Assembly (NCBI RefSeq): GCF_001269655.1
Contig: NZ_LHVE01000013.1
Location: forward strand, 124,001 to 188,000
From: Pseudomonas thivervalensis
Lineage (GTDB): Bacteria; Pseudomonadota; Gammaproteobacteria; Pseudomonadales; Pseudomonadaceae
DNA: 64,000 nt
Direction: 5' to 3'
A program made the translations under genes and the position numbers. The notes beneath the pieces are model-generated. The model was not told where the DNA came from, made no database searches, and saw nothing but the letters and a program-made list of their open reading frames with translations. Positions 1-8,757 of the stretch are shown in pieces. Every line of letters starts with the position of its first letter. Position 1 is the stretch's first letter.

Positions 1-1440
1 CCTGCCGCTACCGAGCGCCCGGCCCGCAACGAAGAACGCCGCAATGGTCGCCAGCAGACCCGCAACCGCAATGGTCGTCGCGACGAAGAGCGCAAGCCTC
101 GCGAGGAACGTGCACCGCGTGAAGAGCGCGCGCCACGTGAGCCGCGTGAAGAACGCCAGCCGCGCGAAGCCCGTGAGGAAGCGCCAGCCGTAGCCCGCGA
201 AGAGCGCGCACCGCGTCCGCCGCGTGAAGAACGCCAGCCGCGCGCACCGCGTGAAGACCGCAAGCCACGTGGCGAGCGTGAAGAACGTGTTCGCGAACTG
301 CGTGAGCCTCTGGATGCCGCACCGACCGCTGCAGCCGCCACCGCTGAAGAGCGTCCGGCCCGCCAGCCTCGTGAAGAACGCGCACCGCGTCCGCCACGTG
401 AAGAACGCCAGCCACGCGCCGAGCAGGCCGCCGCCGCTGCCAGCGAAGACGAAGTGCTGAACGCCGAAGAGCAGTTGCAGGAAGATGGCCAGGACACCGC
501 CGAAGGCGATCGTCCACGCCGCCGCTCCCGCGGCCAGCGTCGTCGCAGCAACCGTCGTGAGCGTCAGCGCGACGCCAACGGCAACGTGATCGAAGGTTCG
601 GAAGAGTCCGAGTCCAACGAGAACGCCGAAGCGCCAAGCGCTGCGGACCTCGCCGCCGGCCTGGCCGTGACTGCGGCCGTCGCCAGCAGCGCGATCAGCG
701 CCCCGGCCGAAGCCCAGGCGCACGAACAAGCCGAACGCGCCACCGCTGCAGTGGAAAGCGCGCCGGTTGAAGCGCCTGTGGTCGAAGCCACGACTCCGGT
801 AGAAGCCACCGCTTCGCCAGAAGTGGAACTCGCACCGGCACCTGAAGCCCAGCCTGAAGCGGAAGTCGCCGCCGAGCCTGCGCCGGTCGTCGAAGCTCCA
901 GTGGTTGCTGCCGAACCGGTCATCGAAGCACCGGCCGAGGAAAAGGCACCCGAGCCTGTTCGCGAGGAGCAGACTGCGTTCAACTGGACCGCCGAGCCAG
1001 CCGCACCGGCACCGGCACCGGTTGTCGAGCCTGAGCCGACGCCAGAACCCGTGAAAGCAGTCGAGCCAGAAGTGGTCGAGCCTGCTCCAGTGGTCGAAGC
1101 ACCTGTGGTTGCCGAAGCCCCTGCCCCGGTGGAAGAGCCTGCACCTGCCAGCGCCCTGACCGCCAATGGCCGCGCACCGAACGATCCACGTGAAGTGCGT
1201 CGTCGCAAGCGTGAAGCCGAGCGTCTGCAGAAGGAAGCCGAACAAGCCGCCGCTCAAGCGCCTGCTGCCGAGCCTGCTCCAGTCGTGGAAGAAGTCGTCG
1301 AGGCAGCCCCTGCCCCGGTCGCTGAGACCCCGGTTGAATCGGCGCCGACGTTCGACGAACCTCAGCACACCGCTGAAGAAGTCGCACCGCGTCACACTGA
1401 AGCCTTGGAAAAAGAGCACGAGCCTAAACCTCACGCCTGA
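1..1440 (+). CDS. rne: Ribonuclease E, C-terminal scaffold region (5' truncated by window)
   Basis: The frame is open from the first base and ends in TGA at 1438-1440, giving about 479 residues. RNase E is the main endoribonuclease of mRNA decay and rRNA/tRNA processing. Its catalytic half would lie upstream and is not visible. What is visible is the disordered scaffold. Residues about 1-150 are Arg/Glu/Pro-rich with repeated blocks of the type PREER-QPR/APR, typical of the RNA-binding arginine-rich segment. After this comes a long Ala/Pro/Glu/Val-rich low-complexity stretch. Near the C-terminus are basic residues (VRRRKREAERLQKEAEQ) and a charged end. This composition, plus the murB operon nearby on the opposite strand, matches Pseudomonas rne. 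Family assignment rests on composition and context, because no catalytic motif is in the window. Confidence 0.9.
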   Translation, partial: PAATERPARNEERRNGRQQTRNRNGRRDEERKPREERAPREERAPREPREERQPREAREEAPAVAREERAPRPPREERQPRAPREDRKPRGEREERVRELREPLDAAPTAAAATAEERPARQPREERAPRPPREERQPRAEQAAAAASEDEVLNAEEQLQEDGQDTAEGDRPRRRSRGQRRRSNRRERQRDANGNVIEGSEESESNENAEAPSAADLAAGLAVTAAVASSAISAPAEAQAHEQAERATAAVESAPVEAPVVEATTPVEATASPEVELAPAPEAQPEAEVAAEPAPVVEAPVVAAEPVIEAPAEEKAPEPVREEQTAFNWTAEPAAPAPAPVVEPEPTPEPVKAVEPEVVEPAPVVEAPVVAEAPAPVEEPAPASALTANGRAPNDPREVRRRKREAERLQKEAEQAAAQAPAAEPAPVVEEVVEAAPAPVAETPVESAPTFDEPQHTAEEVAPRHTEALEKEHEPKPHA

Positions 1441-1458
1441 TTCCACCGCCCAGTAAAA

Positions 1459-1493
1459 AGCCCCGCCTGGTAACCGCCAGGCGGGGCTTTTTT
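1459..1493 (+). terminator. Rho-independent terminator of rne
   Basis: A 12-bp perfect stem (AGCCCCGCCTGG / CCAGGCGGGGCT) with a 6-base loop is followed by a T tract, 18 bases after the rne stop codon. Confidence 0.95.
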
Positions 1494-1559
1494 ATGCCTC
1501 CAGACTTATCCACAGGGGAAACTGGACTGGACACAAGACTTTATCCACCGAAAGATCCA

Positions 1560-1820
1560 TGTGGGAGCGAGCTTGCTCGCGAAGGCGTCGGGTCAGCGTG
1601 TATCAATGTTGAATGTCGGACCGCTATCGCGAGCAAGCTCGCTCCCACAGGTTTTTCTGATGCTCACAGATTGATCATTCCAGCCAACAAACCGCTCTTG
1701 TGGCGAGGGAGCTTGCTCCCGCTGGCCAGCGAAGCTGGCCCCAGCATTCTTCCAGGCCGACTGTATTGCTTGGTTTGCGACTGCTGCGCAGCCGAGCGGG
1801 AGCGAGCTCCCTCGCCACGA
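1560..1820. repeat. Two REP-type inverted repeat pairs in the rne-mocA gap
   Basis: The 442-base gap 1441-1882 holds the rne terminator and two palindromic repeat pairs. The first (1560-1651) has arms of the GTGGGAGCGAGCTTGCTCGC type in opposite orientation around a 50-base spacer. The second (1698-1820) has GTGGCGAGGGAGCTTGCTCCCGC arms facing each other, with an internal CTGGCCAGCGAAGCTGGCC palindrome. No gene is credible here; the ORFs crossing it are made of the repeats themselves. It separates the convergent rne and mocA transcripts. Confidence 0.9.
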
Positions 1821-1882
1821 TGCCCGCGCTCTGCCCAGATCCAGTATGGGAACTGGGCCCAGGCACAAACTGATATCAACTG

Positions 1883-2473
1883 TTATTTGAAGGTCAGCGC
1901 CTCAGGCACATCGACATCCCATGTCACGCCAGGGTCGTCCACCGGGACTTCAACCACCTGCGCTCCGGCAAACAGCACCTTGGCGCCACGATCTCCAGTC
2001 AGTGCCATCAGTTTCGGCCCAAACTCGCGACCAAACCCCACCGGATGCCCGTACTCACCGGCCAGGACCGGCACGCTGATGCCATCCTCGCGAATCTCCG
2101 TCGCCACCTGCTCGATGCTCGACGGCAGGATGAAGGGCATGTCGCCCAGCACCATCAGCCAACCATCAAGATCAGGACAGGCCTGGACACCCGCGGCAAT
2201 GCTGTCGCCCAGGCCGGGGGAGTCCAGTTCCACGAAATCGCAGCCATAGGCCTGGGCCATGCGAATGGCTTGCGGCCGGTCCTGGCTCGTCACCAGCACG
2301 CGCTTTTCCAGGGAAGCAGGCAGATTCACCAACACCTGCTCGATCAGCGACCGCACGGCACCGTCACGCCCAGTGCAATCGGCGAGCAACTTATCCTTGT
2401 CGGAGCCCGCAATCCGGCGAAAACGACTGCCCGCTCCTGCCGCCAGGATGATCACGCCAATCGACTTATGCAT
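1883..2473 (-). CDS. mocA: Molybdenum cofactor nucleotidyltransferase, MocA/MobA-like (NTP transferase)
   Basis: This 196-residue protein has the MobA/MocA nucleotidyltransferase fold. The N-terminal nucleotide loop LAAGAGSRF is at residues 10-18, LGDMPF (metal-binding Asp) is mid-protein, then GHPVGF, and the C-terminal segment is VTWDVDVPEAL. MocA adds CMP to molybdopterin to make the cytosine dinucleotide cofactor used by xanthine-oxidase-family enzymes. The gene is last in a run with xdhC and an IorAB-type molybdenum hydroxylase, which supports MocA rather than MobA. It lies 20 bases after xdhC on the same strand and is very likely co-transcribed with it. CTP versus GTP specificity cannot be read with certainty from sequence alone. 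Confidence 0.85.
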   Translation of the reverse strand: MHKSIGVIILAAGAGSRFRRIAGSDKDKLLADCTGRDGAVRSLIEQVLVNLPASLEKRVLVTSQDRPQAIRMAQAYGCDFVELDSPGLGDSIAAGVQACPDLDGWLMVLGDMPFILPSSIEQVATEIREDGISVPVLAGEYGHPVGFGREFGPKLMALTGDRGAKVLFAGAQVVEVPVDDPGVTWDVDVPEALTFK

Positions 2474-2493
2474 ACGCCCTCCTCGCCCACAGC

Positions 2494-3465
2494 CTACAGC
2501 GGTTTTTTCTGCCGCAGTTCCACGCCATTCTTGATGGCCACGATTTCCGCCAGCAACGACAAGGCGATTTCCGCCGGGGTGTGGCTGCCGATGTGCAAGC
2601 CGATCGGTCCATGCAAGCGTTCAATGGCCTCTGCTGACAAGCCTAGCTGAGCCAGGTTGTCCCGGCGCTTCTGGCTGTTGACCCGCGAACCCAGGGCGCC
2701 GACATAAAACGCCTTGGAGTCCAGGGCCGTGAGCAGCGCCATGTCGTCCAGGCGTGGATCATGGGTCAGGGCCACAATGGCGGTGCGTTCGTCGGTCTGG
2801 ATGCTCAGCACGGCTTCGTCGGGCATACCCGAGACAAAGCGACCGTGCTGCTCCTCCCAACCGTAGACAAACTCCTTGCGCGGATCGCAGATCAGCACTT
2901 CGAAATCCAGCAACCGGGCCATTTCCGCCACGTAGCGCGACAGTTGCCCGGCGCCGATCAGCAACAGCCGCCAACGTGGCCCATAAATGGCCCGCAGTAC
3001 CTGCCCATCGAACACCAAGGCATCAGTCTTGCTGGCCGGGGTCAGGACCACGTTACCACTGGCCACCGTCAGCTCACGGGCAACGATTTCATGGGCCTCG
3101 CAACGCTCCAGCAACTCAGCGACCCAGTGCGGATCGCCCACCCGCTCTTCGGTCAGGCGCAGGGTGCCGCCGCACGGCAGGCCGAAGCGCGCCGCTTCTT
3201 CACGAGTAACGCCATAGGTGATCAGTTGCACCGGCGGACCGTCCGCCGGAATACGGCCGTCGTGCAACCGGGCGATCAAATCATCCTCGACACAACCGCC
3301 CGACACCGAACCGATCACCACGCCATCTTCGCGCAGTGCCAGCATCGCCCCCGGCGGCCTGGGCGCGGTGCCCCAGGTCTGGACCACGGTGAACAACACC
3401 ACCCGCTGCCCGGCGCGGCGCCATTCGAGGACGCTGCGCAGGACATTCAGATCGACGCTGTCCAT
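2494..3465 (-). CDS. xdhC: XdhC/CoxI family molybdenum hydroxylase maturation factor
   Basis: This 323-residue protein has the two-part XdhC architecture. The N-terminal XdhC_CoxI domain contains the conserved GSVSGGCVEDDL and LPCGGTLRL segments. The C-terminal Rossmann-type domain starts near LLLIGAGQLSRYVAEMA and includes ALTHDPRLDD and YVGALGSR. Family members bind the molybdenum cofactor and insert it, after sulfuration, into xanthine-oxidase-type enzymes. The start at 3465 shares one base with the iorB stop, so translational coupling is likely. No xanthine dehydrogenase gene is in view. The client is therefore probably the IorAB enzyme encoded just upstream in the same operon (inference). 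Confidence 0.93.
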   Translation of the reverse strand: MDSVDLNVLRSVLEWRRAGQRVVLFTVVQTWGTAPRPPGAMLALREDGVVIGSVSGGCVEDDLIARLHDGRIPADGPPVQLITYGVTREEAARFGLPCGGTLRLTEERVGDPHWVAELLERCEAHEIVARELTVASGNVVLTPASKTDALVFDGQVLRAIYGPRWRLLLIGAGQLSRYVAEMARLLDFEVLICDPRKEFVYGWEEQHGRFVSGMPDEAVLSIQTDERTAIVALTHDPRLDDMALLTALDSKAFYVGALGSRVNSQKRRDNLAQLGLSAEAIERLHGPIGLHIGSHTPAEIALSLLAEIVAIKNGVELRQKKPL

Positions 3466-5780
3466 CAGGCCTTGGCCTGTTGCCAGCCTTGCAGCTGATA
3501 ACGCACGGGCAAGTCGCGGATACGCTTACCCGTGGCAGCGAAAATCGCGTTGCACAAGGCTGGCGCAATCGGCGGCACACCCGGCTCGCCAACACCGCCC
3601 AACGGCACCTCGCCCGGCGGCGTGACCAGGTGCACGGCCACTTCCTTGGGCGCCAGGGACATGCGCGCGATTTCATACATATGGAAATTGTCCTGCTGCA
3701 CCTTGCCGTCCTTGAAGCTGATCTCTCCGACCATCGCATTGCCCAGGCCCATGACGCAGGCGCCTTCGAACTGCGAGCGGATGCGTTCGGGGTTGATCTG
3801 CGGACCGCAGTCCACGGCGATGTCCGCCTTGTGCACGATCACCGTGCCGTCGTCCTTGACCTCGACTTCGATCGCCGCCGCCACGTAAGTGACGAAGCTG
3901 TAATGCACCGCCAGCCCCAGACCCCGCCCCTTGGGCAACTCGCGCCCCCAACCAGCAGATTTCGCAGCGGTTTCCAGCACCGTGCGGATCCGCGCCGTAT
4001 CAATCGGATAACGCTCGGGAGATTCGCCGTAGTTCCAACTGTCATTGAGGCTATTGGGATCGATCTTGCGGTCCGGGCCCAGCAACTTGAGATGGTATTT
4101 CAACGGATCCTGGCCGGCCTTGTGGGCCAACTCGTCAATGAAGCTCTGGATCGCAAAACCATGGGGAATGTTCGACACCGAGCGGTACCAGCCAACCCGG
4201 GTATGGGCCACCGCTTCGGGGTTTTCCAGGCGCAGGTTGGGAATGGCGTAGGCCATGTTGGTCACGCCCATGCCCACTTCGAACGGCGCTTCATGGGTCA
4301 TGCCCGGCGCGAACAACGCCGTGATGCTCGGGGCCACGGTGCGGTGCAGCCAACCGGAGGGCATGCCGTCCTTATTCAGGCCGGCCTTCAGGTACTCGGC
4401 TGATACGGTGTGGAAATACGAGTGGTGAATATCGTCTTCACGGGTCCATTGCACCCGTACTGCCTGGCCGGGAAACTCCTTGGCGAGCACGGCCGCTTCG
4501 ACGACGAAGTCGGGTTTCGACTTGCGTCCGAAACCGCCGCCCAACAAGGTGATGTTCACCGTGACCTTCTCGAACGGAATGCCCAGGCGCTCGGCGACAC
4601 GTTCACGGGTCACCTGCGGCGCCTGACTCGGTGCCCAGGCCTCGCAGTGGCCGTCCTTGAACCGGGCGACGGCAACCATCGGCTCCATCGGTGACTGGGA
4701 CAGGTGCGGCAAGTAATACGAGGCCTCCAACGTCGAATCAGCCTTGGCCAGCGCATCGTCGAGATCGCCGCTGCTGCGCACGACCTTTCCGGGCTTGAGG
4801 GCCGCCGCTTCCAGCTCCTTGCGATAGGCAATGGAGTCGTAACCGGCATTCGGGCCGTCGTCCCACTGGATTTTCAGGGCTTCACGGCCCTTGATCGCCG
4901 CCCAAGTGTTCTTCGCCACCACCGCCACGCCGCCCAACGGCTGGAATTCCGAGGGCAGCGGGCGTCCCTCGATCTGGACCACCTTGACCACGCCCGGCAC
5001 CTTCAACGCCGCGCTGCTGTCCACGCTCTTGACCTTGCCGCCATAGACCGGCGGACGCGCGATGACCGCATAGAGCATGCCGTCGAAATGCACATCGGCG
5101 CCAAACACGGCACGACCGTTGACGATGTCCGCGCCATCGATGGCCCGGCTCGCCTCCTTGCCGATGTAGCGGAACTCGGACGGCTGCTTGAGACGCAGGC
5201 TGTCACGGGCCGGCACCGGCAAGGCACTGGCGGCAGCGGCCAACTCGCCATAGCCCAGTTCACGCCCCGAAGGCTGGTGCAGCACTTTGTGTAGCTGGGC
5301 ATGGCATTCACTCGCCGGCACCTTCCACTGCGCAGCGGCGGCCAGTTCCAGCATGGTCCGGGCGGCGGCCCCGCAACGGCGCATCGGCTCGTACCAGTGA
5401 CGCATGCTGCGCGAGCCGTCGGTGTCCTGGTTACCGAAACGTGCTTCATCGGCCGGCGCCTGCTGCACCTTGACCCGTGCCCAGTCGGCCTCCAGCTCAT
5501 CGGCCACGACCATGCTCAGGCTGGTGCGCACGCCCTGGCCCATTTCCGAACGGTTGCAGATCACGGTCACGCTGCCGTCGGCGGCAATGCTCACATAGAC
5601 CTTGGGATCATCGACCGCGCCATGGGGCATGCCCTCGGCACCGAATTTCTTTTCTTCGGCAAAGGCGTCGGGCAGGCCCCACGTGGCCGCCAGCACCAGC
5701 ACACCGGTGGCGCTCGCGCCCTTGAGGAAACCGCGGCGGCTGAGGTTGCTCAGCACGAAATCATCGGGCAAGCGGCTCAT
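3465..5780 (-). CDS. iorB: Molybdopterin-dependent oxidoreductase large subunit, isoquinoline 1-oxidoreductase beta-like
   Basis: This 771-residue protein is the molybdopterin-binding subunit of a two-subunit aldehyde oxidase/isoquinoline 1-oxidoreductase-type hydroxylase. The N-terminus carries a twin-arginine signal (LSRRGFLKGAS near residue 13, then a hydrophobic stretch ending in a DAFAEE-type region), so the enzyme should act in the periplasm. Conserved segments include EMGQGVRT, LLGGGFGRKSKPDF, and near the C-terminus the FEGACVMGLGNAM and PLGGVGEPGVPPIAPAL regions typical of the family's active site. The stop overlaps the xdhC start, and its own start overlaps the iorA stop by 4 bases. 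Electrons probably pass to the 2Fe-2S subunit and then to a cytochrome not seen here. The substrate (N-heterocycle or aldehyde) is unknown. Confidence 0.9.
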   Translation of the reverse strand: MSRLPDDFVLSNLSRRGFLKGASATGVLVLAATWGLPDAFAEEKKFGAEGMPHGAVDDPKVYVSIAADGSVTVICNRSEMGQGVRTSLSMVVADELEADWARVKVQQAPADEARFGNQDTDGSRSMRHWYEPMRRCGAAARTMLELAAAAQWKVPASECHAQLHKVLHQPSGRELGYGELAAAASALPVPARDSLRLKQPSEFRYIGKEASRAIDGADIVNGRAVFGADVHFDGMLYAVIARPPVYGGKVKSVDSSAALKVPGVVKVVQIEGRPLPSEFQPLGGVAVVAKNTWAAIKGREALKIQWDDGPNAGYDSIAYRKELEAAALKPGKVVRSSGDLDDALAKADSTLEASYYLPHLSQSPMEPMVAVARFKDGHCEAWAPSQAPQVTRERVAERLGIPFEKVTVNITLLGGGFGRKSKPDFVVEAAVLAKEFPGQAVRVQWTREDDIHHSYFHTVSAEYLKAGLNKDGMPSGWLHRTVAPSITALFAPGMTHEAPFEVGMGVTNMAYAIPNLRLENPEAVAHTRVGWYRSVSNIPHGFAIQSFIDELAHKAGQDPLKYHLKLLGPDRKIDPNSLNDSWNYGESPERYPIDTARIRTVLETAAKSAGWGRELPKGRGLGLAVHYSFVTYVAAAIEVEVKDDGTVIVHKADIAVDCGPQINPERIRSQFEGACVMGLGNAMVGEISFKDGKVQQDNFHMYEIARMSLAPKEVAVHLVTPPGEVPLGGVGEPGVPPIAPALCNAIFAATGKRIRDLPVRYQLQGWQQAKA

Positions 5781-6253
5781 GCCTTGGCCTCCTTCAGGTG
5801 AGTGGAGGCTTGGCGGATCGCGGTCTTGATCCGGTTGTAGGTGCCGCAGCGGCAGAGGTTGCCGACCATGGCTTCTTCGATCTGCTCATCGCTCGGGTTG
5901 GGGTTGGTCTTGAGCAACGCGGTCGCGGACATGATTTGCCCGCCCTGGCAGTAACCGCATTGGGCCACCGCAGTATCCAGCCAGGCCTTCTGCACGACTT
6001 GCCCAACCGGGTCGGCGTGAAGCCCGTCGATGGTGCTGATGGCCTGCCCTTTCACCGAGCCGATCGGCGTGATGCAGCTGCGCGCCGGGGCGCCGTCGAT
6101 GTGGATGGTGCAGGCGCCACACAGGCCCATGCCGCAGCCGAATTTGGTGCCGTTGTAACCGGCCACATCCCGGATAGCCCACAGCAGCGGCATGTCCTCG
6201 GTCACATCCAGTTGATGGTCTTTTCCATTGAGTTTCAAGGTAATCATGGGCAC
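5777..6253 (-). CDS. iorA: 2Fe-2S subunit of the molybdenum hydroxylase, isoquinoline 1-oxidoreductase alpha-like
   Basis: This 158-residue protein has an N-terminal plant-type ferredoxin domain with the cluster motif CGMGLCGACTIHIDG (Cys near 40, 45, 48) and a further Cys near 60. The C-terminal domain binds a second 2Fe-2S cluster through CGYCQGGQ and CRCGTY. This is the small electron-transfer subunit that pairs with the large subunit encoded downstream with a 4-base overlap. It has no signal peptide. As in other periplasmic members of the family it is presumably carried out by the Tat signal of IorB. It is the first gene of the operon and is preceded by a 180-base gap that should hold the promoter. 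Confidence 0.92.
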   Translation of the reverse strand: MPMITLKLNGKDHQLDVTEDMPLLWAIRDVAGYNGTKFGCGMGLCGACTIHIDGAPARSCITPIGSVKGQAISTIDGLHADPVGQVVQKAWLDTAVAQCGYCQGGQIMSATALLKTNPNPSDEQIEEAMVGNLCRCGTYNRIKTAIRQASTHLKEAKA

Positions 6254-6384
6254 GCCCGCATAGTGATCGAGTTATGGGGTCGAGCAATCTGCCGCAGGGT
6301 TGACGGTTCGGTTGGCGCAGACTGGCTCAGGCTGATCGGGCTCTCTTATGCAAGCGCACGCAGGCGTCTGCATCGGGCCTTTAG

Positions 6385-6401
6385 GATGCGATGGTCGCAT
6401 C
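6385..6401. promoter_or_regulatory. Inverted repeat upstream of iorA, candidate operator
   Basis: GATGCGA-TGG-TCGCATC has perfect 7-bp arms, about 130 bases upstream of the iorA start in the only plausible promoter gap of the operon. No regulator gene lies beside it. Operator function is inference. Confidence 0.35.
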
Positions 6402-6432
6402 GTTAGCGAACTAAATTAACCCAGGATCAAGC

Positions 6433-6487
6433 AAAACGCCCTGCACAATCCTGCACGAATGATCGTGCGCAGGGTGTGCAGGGCGTT
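6433..6487 (-). terminator. Terminator after murB
   Basis: The long imperfect hairpin AACGCCCTGCACA ... TGTGCAGGGCGTT has a T run on both sides, so it can work in either direction. It follows the murB stop (6513) and shields the iorA promoter from read-through of the long comEC-murB operon. Confidence 0.8.
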
Positions 6488-6512
6488 TTTTCAGGCGTGG
6501 CGAGAAGCCGGC

Positions 6513-7532
6513 TCAGTACCGATTGGGTTCCATTTCCAGTTCGACCTGGAAACGTTCGGCAATGTCTTTCTGGATGCGCAGGGCCAGGTCCAACAGTTGC
6601 GGGCCCGTGGCGTTGCCATAGTTGACCAGCACCAACGCCTGCAATTTATGCACCCCGGCATCACCCTCGCGAAAGCCCTTCCAGCCGGCGTGTTCGATCA
6701 GCCAGCCGGCCGCGATCTTCATCTGCCCGCCAGGCTGTGGATAAGCCACCAGGTCAGGGTATTGCTGCTTGAGATGCGTCACGTGCGTGGCCGGCACCAG
6801 CGGGTTCTTGAAGAAACTGCCGGCATTGCCCAGCACCGCCGGATCGGGGAGTTTTTCGCTGCGGATGCTGCAAATGGCCCGGCTCACATCCGTAGGCGTC
6901 GGCTGATCGATGCCCTGTTCGGTCAATCGCTGGCGGACCGGGCCGTACTCCAAGTGCAAGTGTGCGGCACGACTGAGGGCGAAACGCACCCGCAGGATCA
7001 ACCAGCGCCCGGCCTGTTGCTTGAACAGGCTGTCGCGGTAGGCGAAACGGCATTCTTCCAGGGTGAACTCGTGCAGTTCGCCGGTCTGGCGATCCAGCGC
7101 GGTGAGGCCAGCGAAGACATCCTTGATCTCTACACCGTAGGCGCCGATATTTTGCATCGGTGCCGCACCGACGGTACCGGGAATCAGGCTGAGGTTTTCC
7201 AGGCCCGACCAACCTTGCGCCAGCGTGTGCTGGACGAAGGGATGCCAGGGTTCCCCGGCTTCGGCCTCGACCACCACCCGTTCGCCGTCATCGCTGAGCA
7301 GGCGGATCCCCTGGCTGGCCATGCGCACCACCAAAGCGTCGATGTCGCCGGTCAGCAACAGGTTGCTGCCGCCGCCGATCACCAGCAACGGCACGGCATG
7401 TTCGCGAGCATAGGCCAGCGCCTGACGAACATCGTCATCGTCGTGGGCCTCGGCGAACAAGCGGGCAGCGACGTCCACGCCAAAGCTGTTGAAGGGCTTG
7501 AGGCTGACACCCGCCCGTACCTGCAAGGTCAT
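6513..7532 (-). CDS. murB: UDP-N-acetylenolpyruvoylglucosamine reductase
   Basis: This 339-residue cytoplasmic flavoenzyme reduces UDP-GlcNAc-enolpyruvate to UDP-MurNAc, the second committed step of peptidoglycan precursor synthesis. The FAD-binding PCMH-type domain shows VIGGGSNLLLT near residue 55 and LSLIPGTVGAAPMQNIGAYG near 120. The C-terminal substrate domain has GNAGSFFKNP, with its catalytic Ser, and AGWLIEHAGWKG. The length fits type I MurB. It is the last gene of the operon that begins with comEC, and its start overlaps the phosphatase stop by 4 bases. A bidirectional hairpin follows. Confidence 0.97.
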   Translation of the reverse strand: MTLQVRAGVSLKPFNSFGVDVAARLFAEAHDDDDVRQALAYAREHAVPLLVIGGGSNLLLTGDIDALVVRMASQGIRLLSDDGERVVVEAEAGEPWHPFVQHTLAQGWSGLENLSLIPGTVGAAPMQNIGAYGVEIKDVFAGLTALDRQTGELHEFTLEECRFAYRDSLFKQQAGRWLILRVRFALSRAAHLHLEYGPVRQRLTEQGIDQPTPTDVSRAICSIRSEKLPDPAVLGNAGSFFKNPLVPATHVTHLKQQYPDLVAYPQPGGQMKIAAGWLIEHAGWKGFREGDAGVHKLQALVLVNYGNATGPQLLDLALRIQKDIAERFQVELEMEPNRY

Positions 7533-7993
7533 AACCGCCCCTTCAATTCGATCACCAAGCGATCCGTGGCGCGCTCGATCAAGTCCAGCACCTGCTCGAA
7601 ACCCTGCTCGCCGTCGTAGTACGGGTCCGGCACATCGTCGAGTTCGGCTTCGTAGCGCCGCAGGAACAGATCCAGCTCGGCCCTGCCATTGGCCGGTTGC
7701 AGGGCCTTGAGATTGCGCAAGTTGCTGCTGTCCATCGCCAGGATCAGGTCGTAGGCGGCGAAATCGGCCCGCGTCACTTGTTGCGCGCGCTGCGCCGACA
7801 AGTCGTAGCCACGCTTCAGCGCGGCAGCCAGGCTGCGCTTGTCCGGCGCCTTGCCGACGTGCCAGTCACCGGTGCCGGCGGAAGCGACTTCCACCTGCCC
7901 GGCCAGCCCGGCCTCGCGCAACTTGTGGCGCAAGATGCCTTCGGCGGTGGGCGAACGGCAGATATTGCCGAGGCAGACGAACAGGACCCGCAT
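7529..7993 (-). CDS. Low molecular weight protein-tyrosine phosphatase
   Basis: This 154-residue enzyme begins with the signature P-loop: FVCLGNICRSPTAEG at residues 4-18, with C7 as nucleophile and R13 binding phosphate. The general-acid loop is DVPDPYYDG near residue 126. Relatives dephosphorylate tyrosine kinases that control capsule or exopolysaccharide, but no tyrosine kinase gene is in view and the substrate is unknown. The start shares a base with the kdsB stop and the end overlaps murB by 4 bases, so the gene is tightly coupled in the envelope operon. Confidence 0.93.
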   Translation of the reverse strand: MRVLFVCLGNICRSPTAEGILRHKLREAGLAGQVEVASAGTGDWHVGKAPDKRSLAAALKRGYDLSAQRAQQVTRADFAAYDLILAMDSSNLRNLKALQPANGRAELDLFLRRYEAELDDVPDPYYDGEQGFEQVLDLIERATDRLVIELKGRL

Positions 7994-8757
7994 CAGGCCT
8001 CCAGCAGGCGACGAACGCGCTCAAGGTCTTCGGCGGTGTCGACGCCGGTCGGCGGGGCGATCAGCGCATCGGCGACATGGATCCGCACGCCGTGCCACAG
8101 GGCCCGCAGTTGCTCCAGGGCTTCGGTGTTTTCCAGCCAGCACGGGCCCCAGGCGACGAAGTCCTGGAGGAAACCGGCGCGGTAGGCATAGATGCCGATG
8201 TGACGGCGGTACGGCACGCCTTGCGGCAGCACGTCGCGGCCTTGGGCGAAGGCATCCCGCGCCCAGGGCAACGTCGCACGGCTGAAGGTCAATGCCAGGC
8301 CATTGAGGTCGCTGACCACCTTGACCACGTTGGGGTTGAACAAGGTCTGCACATCTTCGATCGGCTCGGCCAGGGTCGCCATGCGCGCTTCGGTGTGGGC
8401 CGCGAGGTTGGTGGCGACCTGATCGATCACGCTCGGCGGGATCAACGGCTCGTCACCTTGCACATTGACGACGATCGCGTCGGCGGCCAGACCGAGCTTC
8501 GCCGCGACCTCCGCCAGGCGGTCGGTGCCGGAATTGTGGTCTTCGCGCGTCAGCACGACCTCGGCGCCAAAGCCCTTGCAGGCCTCGACGATGCGCGCAT
8601 CGTCAGTCGCCACCACCACGCGCTGGGCGCTGCTTTTGCAGGCCTGTTCCCAGACGTGCTGGATCATCGGCTTGCCAGCGATCAACAGCAACGGCTTGCC
8701 GGGCAGGCGCGTCGAGGCGAAGCGCGACGGAATGACAACGGTAAAGGCGGCGGTCAT
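7993..8757 (-). CDS. kdsB: 3-deoxy-manno-octulosonate cytidylyltransferase (CMP-KDO synthetase)
   Basis: This 254-residue enzyme activates KDO with CTP to make CMP-KDO for the inner core of lipopolysaccharide. The nucleotide-binding start VVIPSRFASTRLPGKPL at residues 7-23 is diagnostic. VVNVQGDEPLIPP mid-protein provides the Mg-binding Asp, and the YRRHIGIYAYR segment follows. It lies between the phosphatase and the Trm112-like gene with overlaps of 1 and 4 bases. Its role in lipid A-core assembly matches lpxK two genes upstream in the same operon. Confidence 0.97.
   Translation of the reverse strand: MTAAFTVVIPSRFASTRLPGKPLLLIAGKPMIQHVWEQACKSSAQRVVVATDDARIVEACKGFGAEVVLTREDHNSGTDRLAEVAAKLGLAADAIVVNVQGDEPLIPPSVIDQVATNLAAHTEARMATLAEPIEDVQTLFNPNVVKVVSDLNGLALTFSRATLPWARDAFAQGRDVLPQGVPYRRHIGIYAYRAGFLQDFVAWGPCWLENTEALEQLRALWHGVRIHVADALIAPPTGVDTAEDLERVRRLLEA

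Noticed and set aside
8..637. Long minus-strand ORF opposite rne (209 residues)
   Set aside because: It is the complement of the Arg/Pro/Glu repeat coding region. Its low-complexity Arg/Leu/His translation has no domain.
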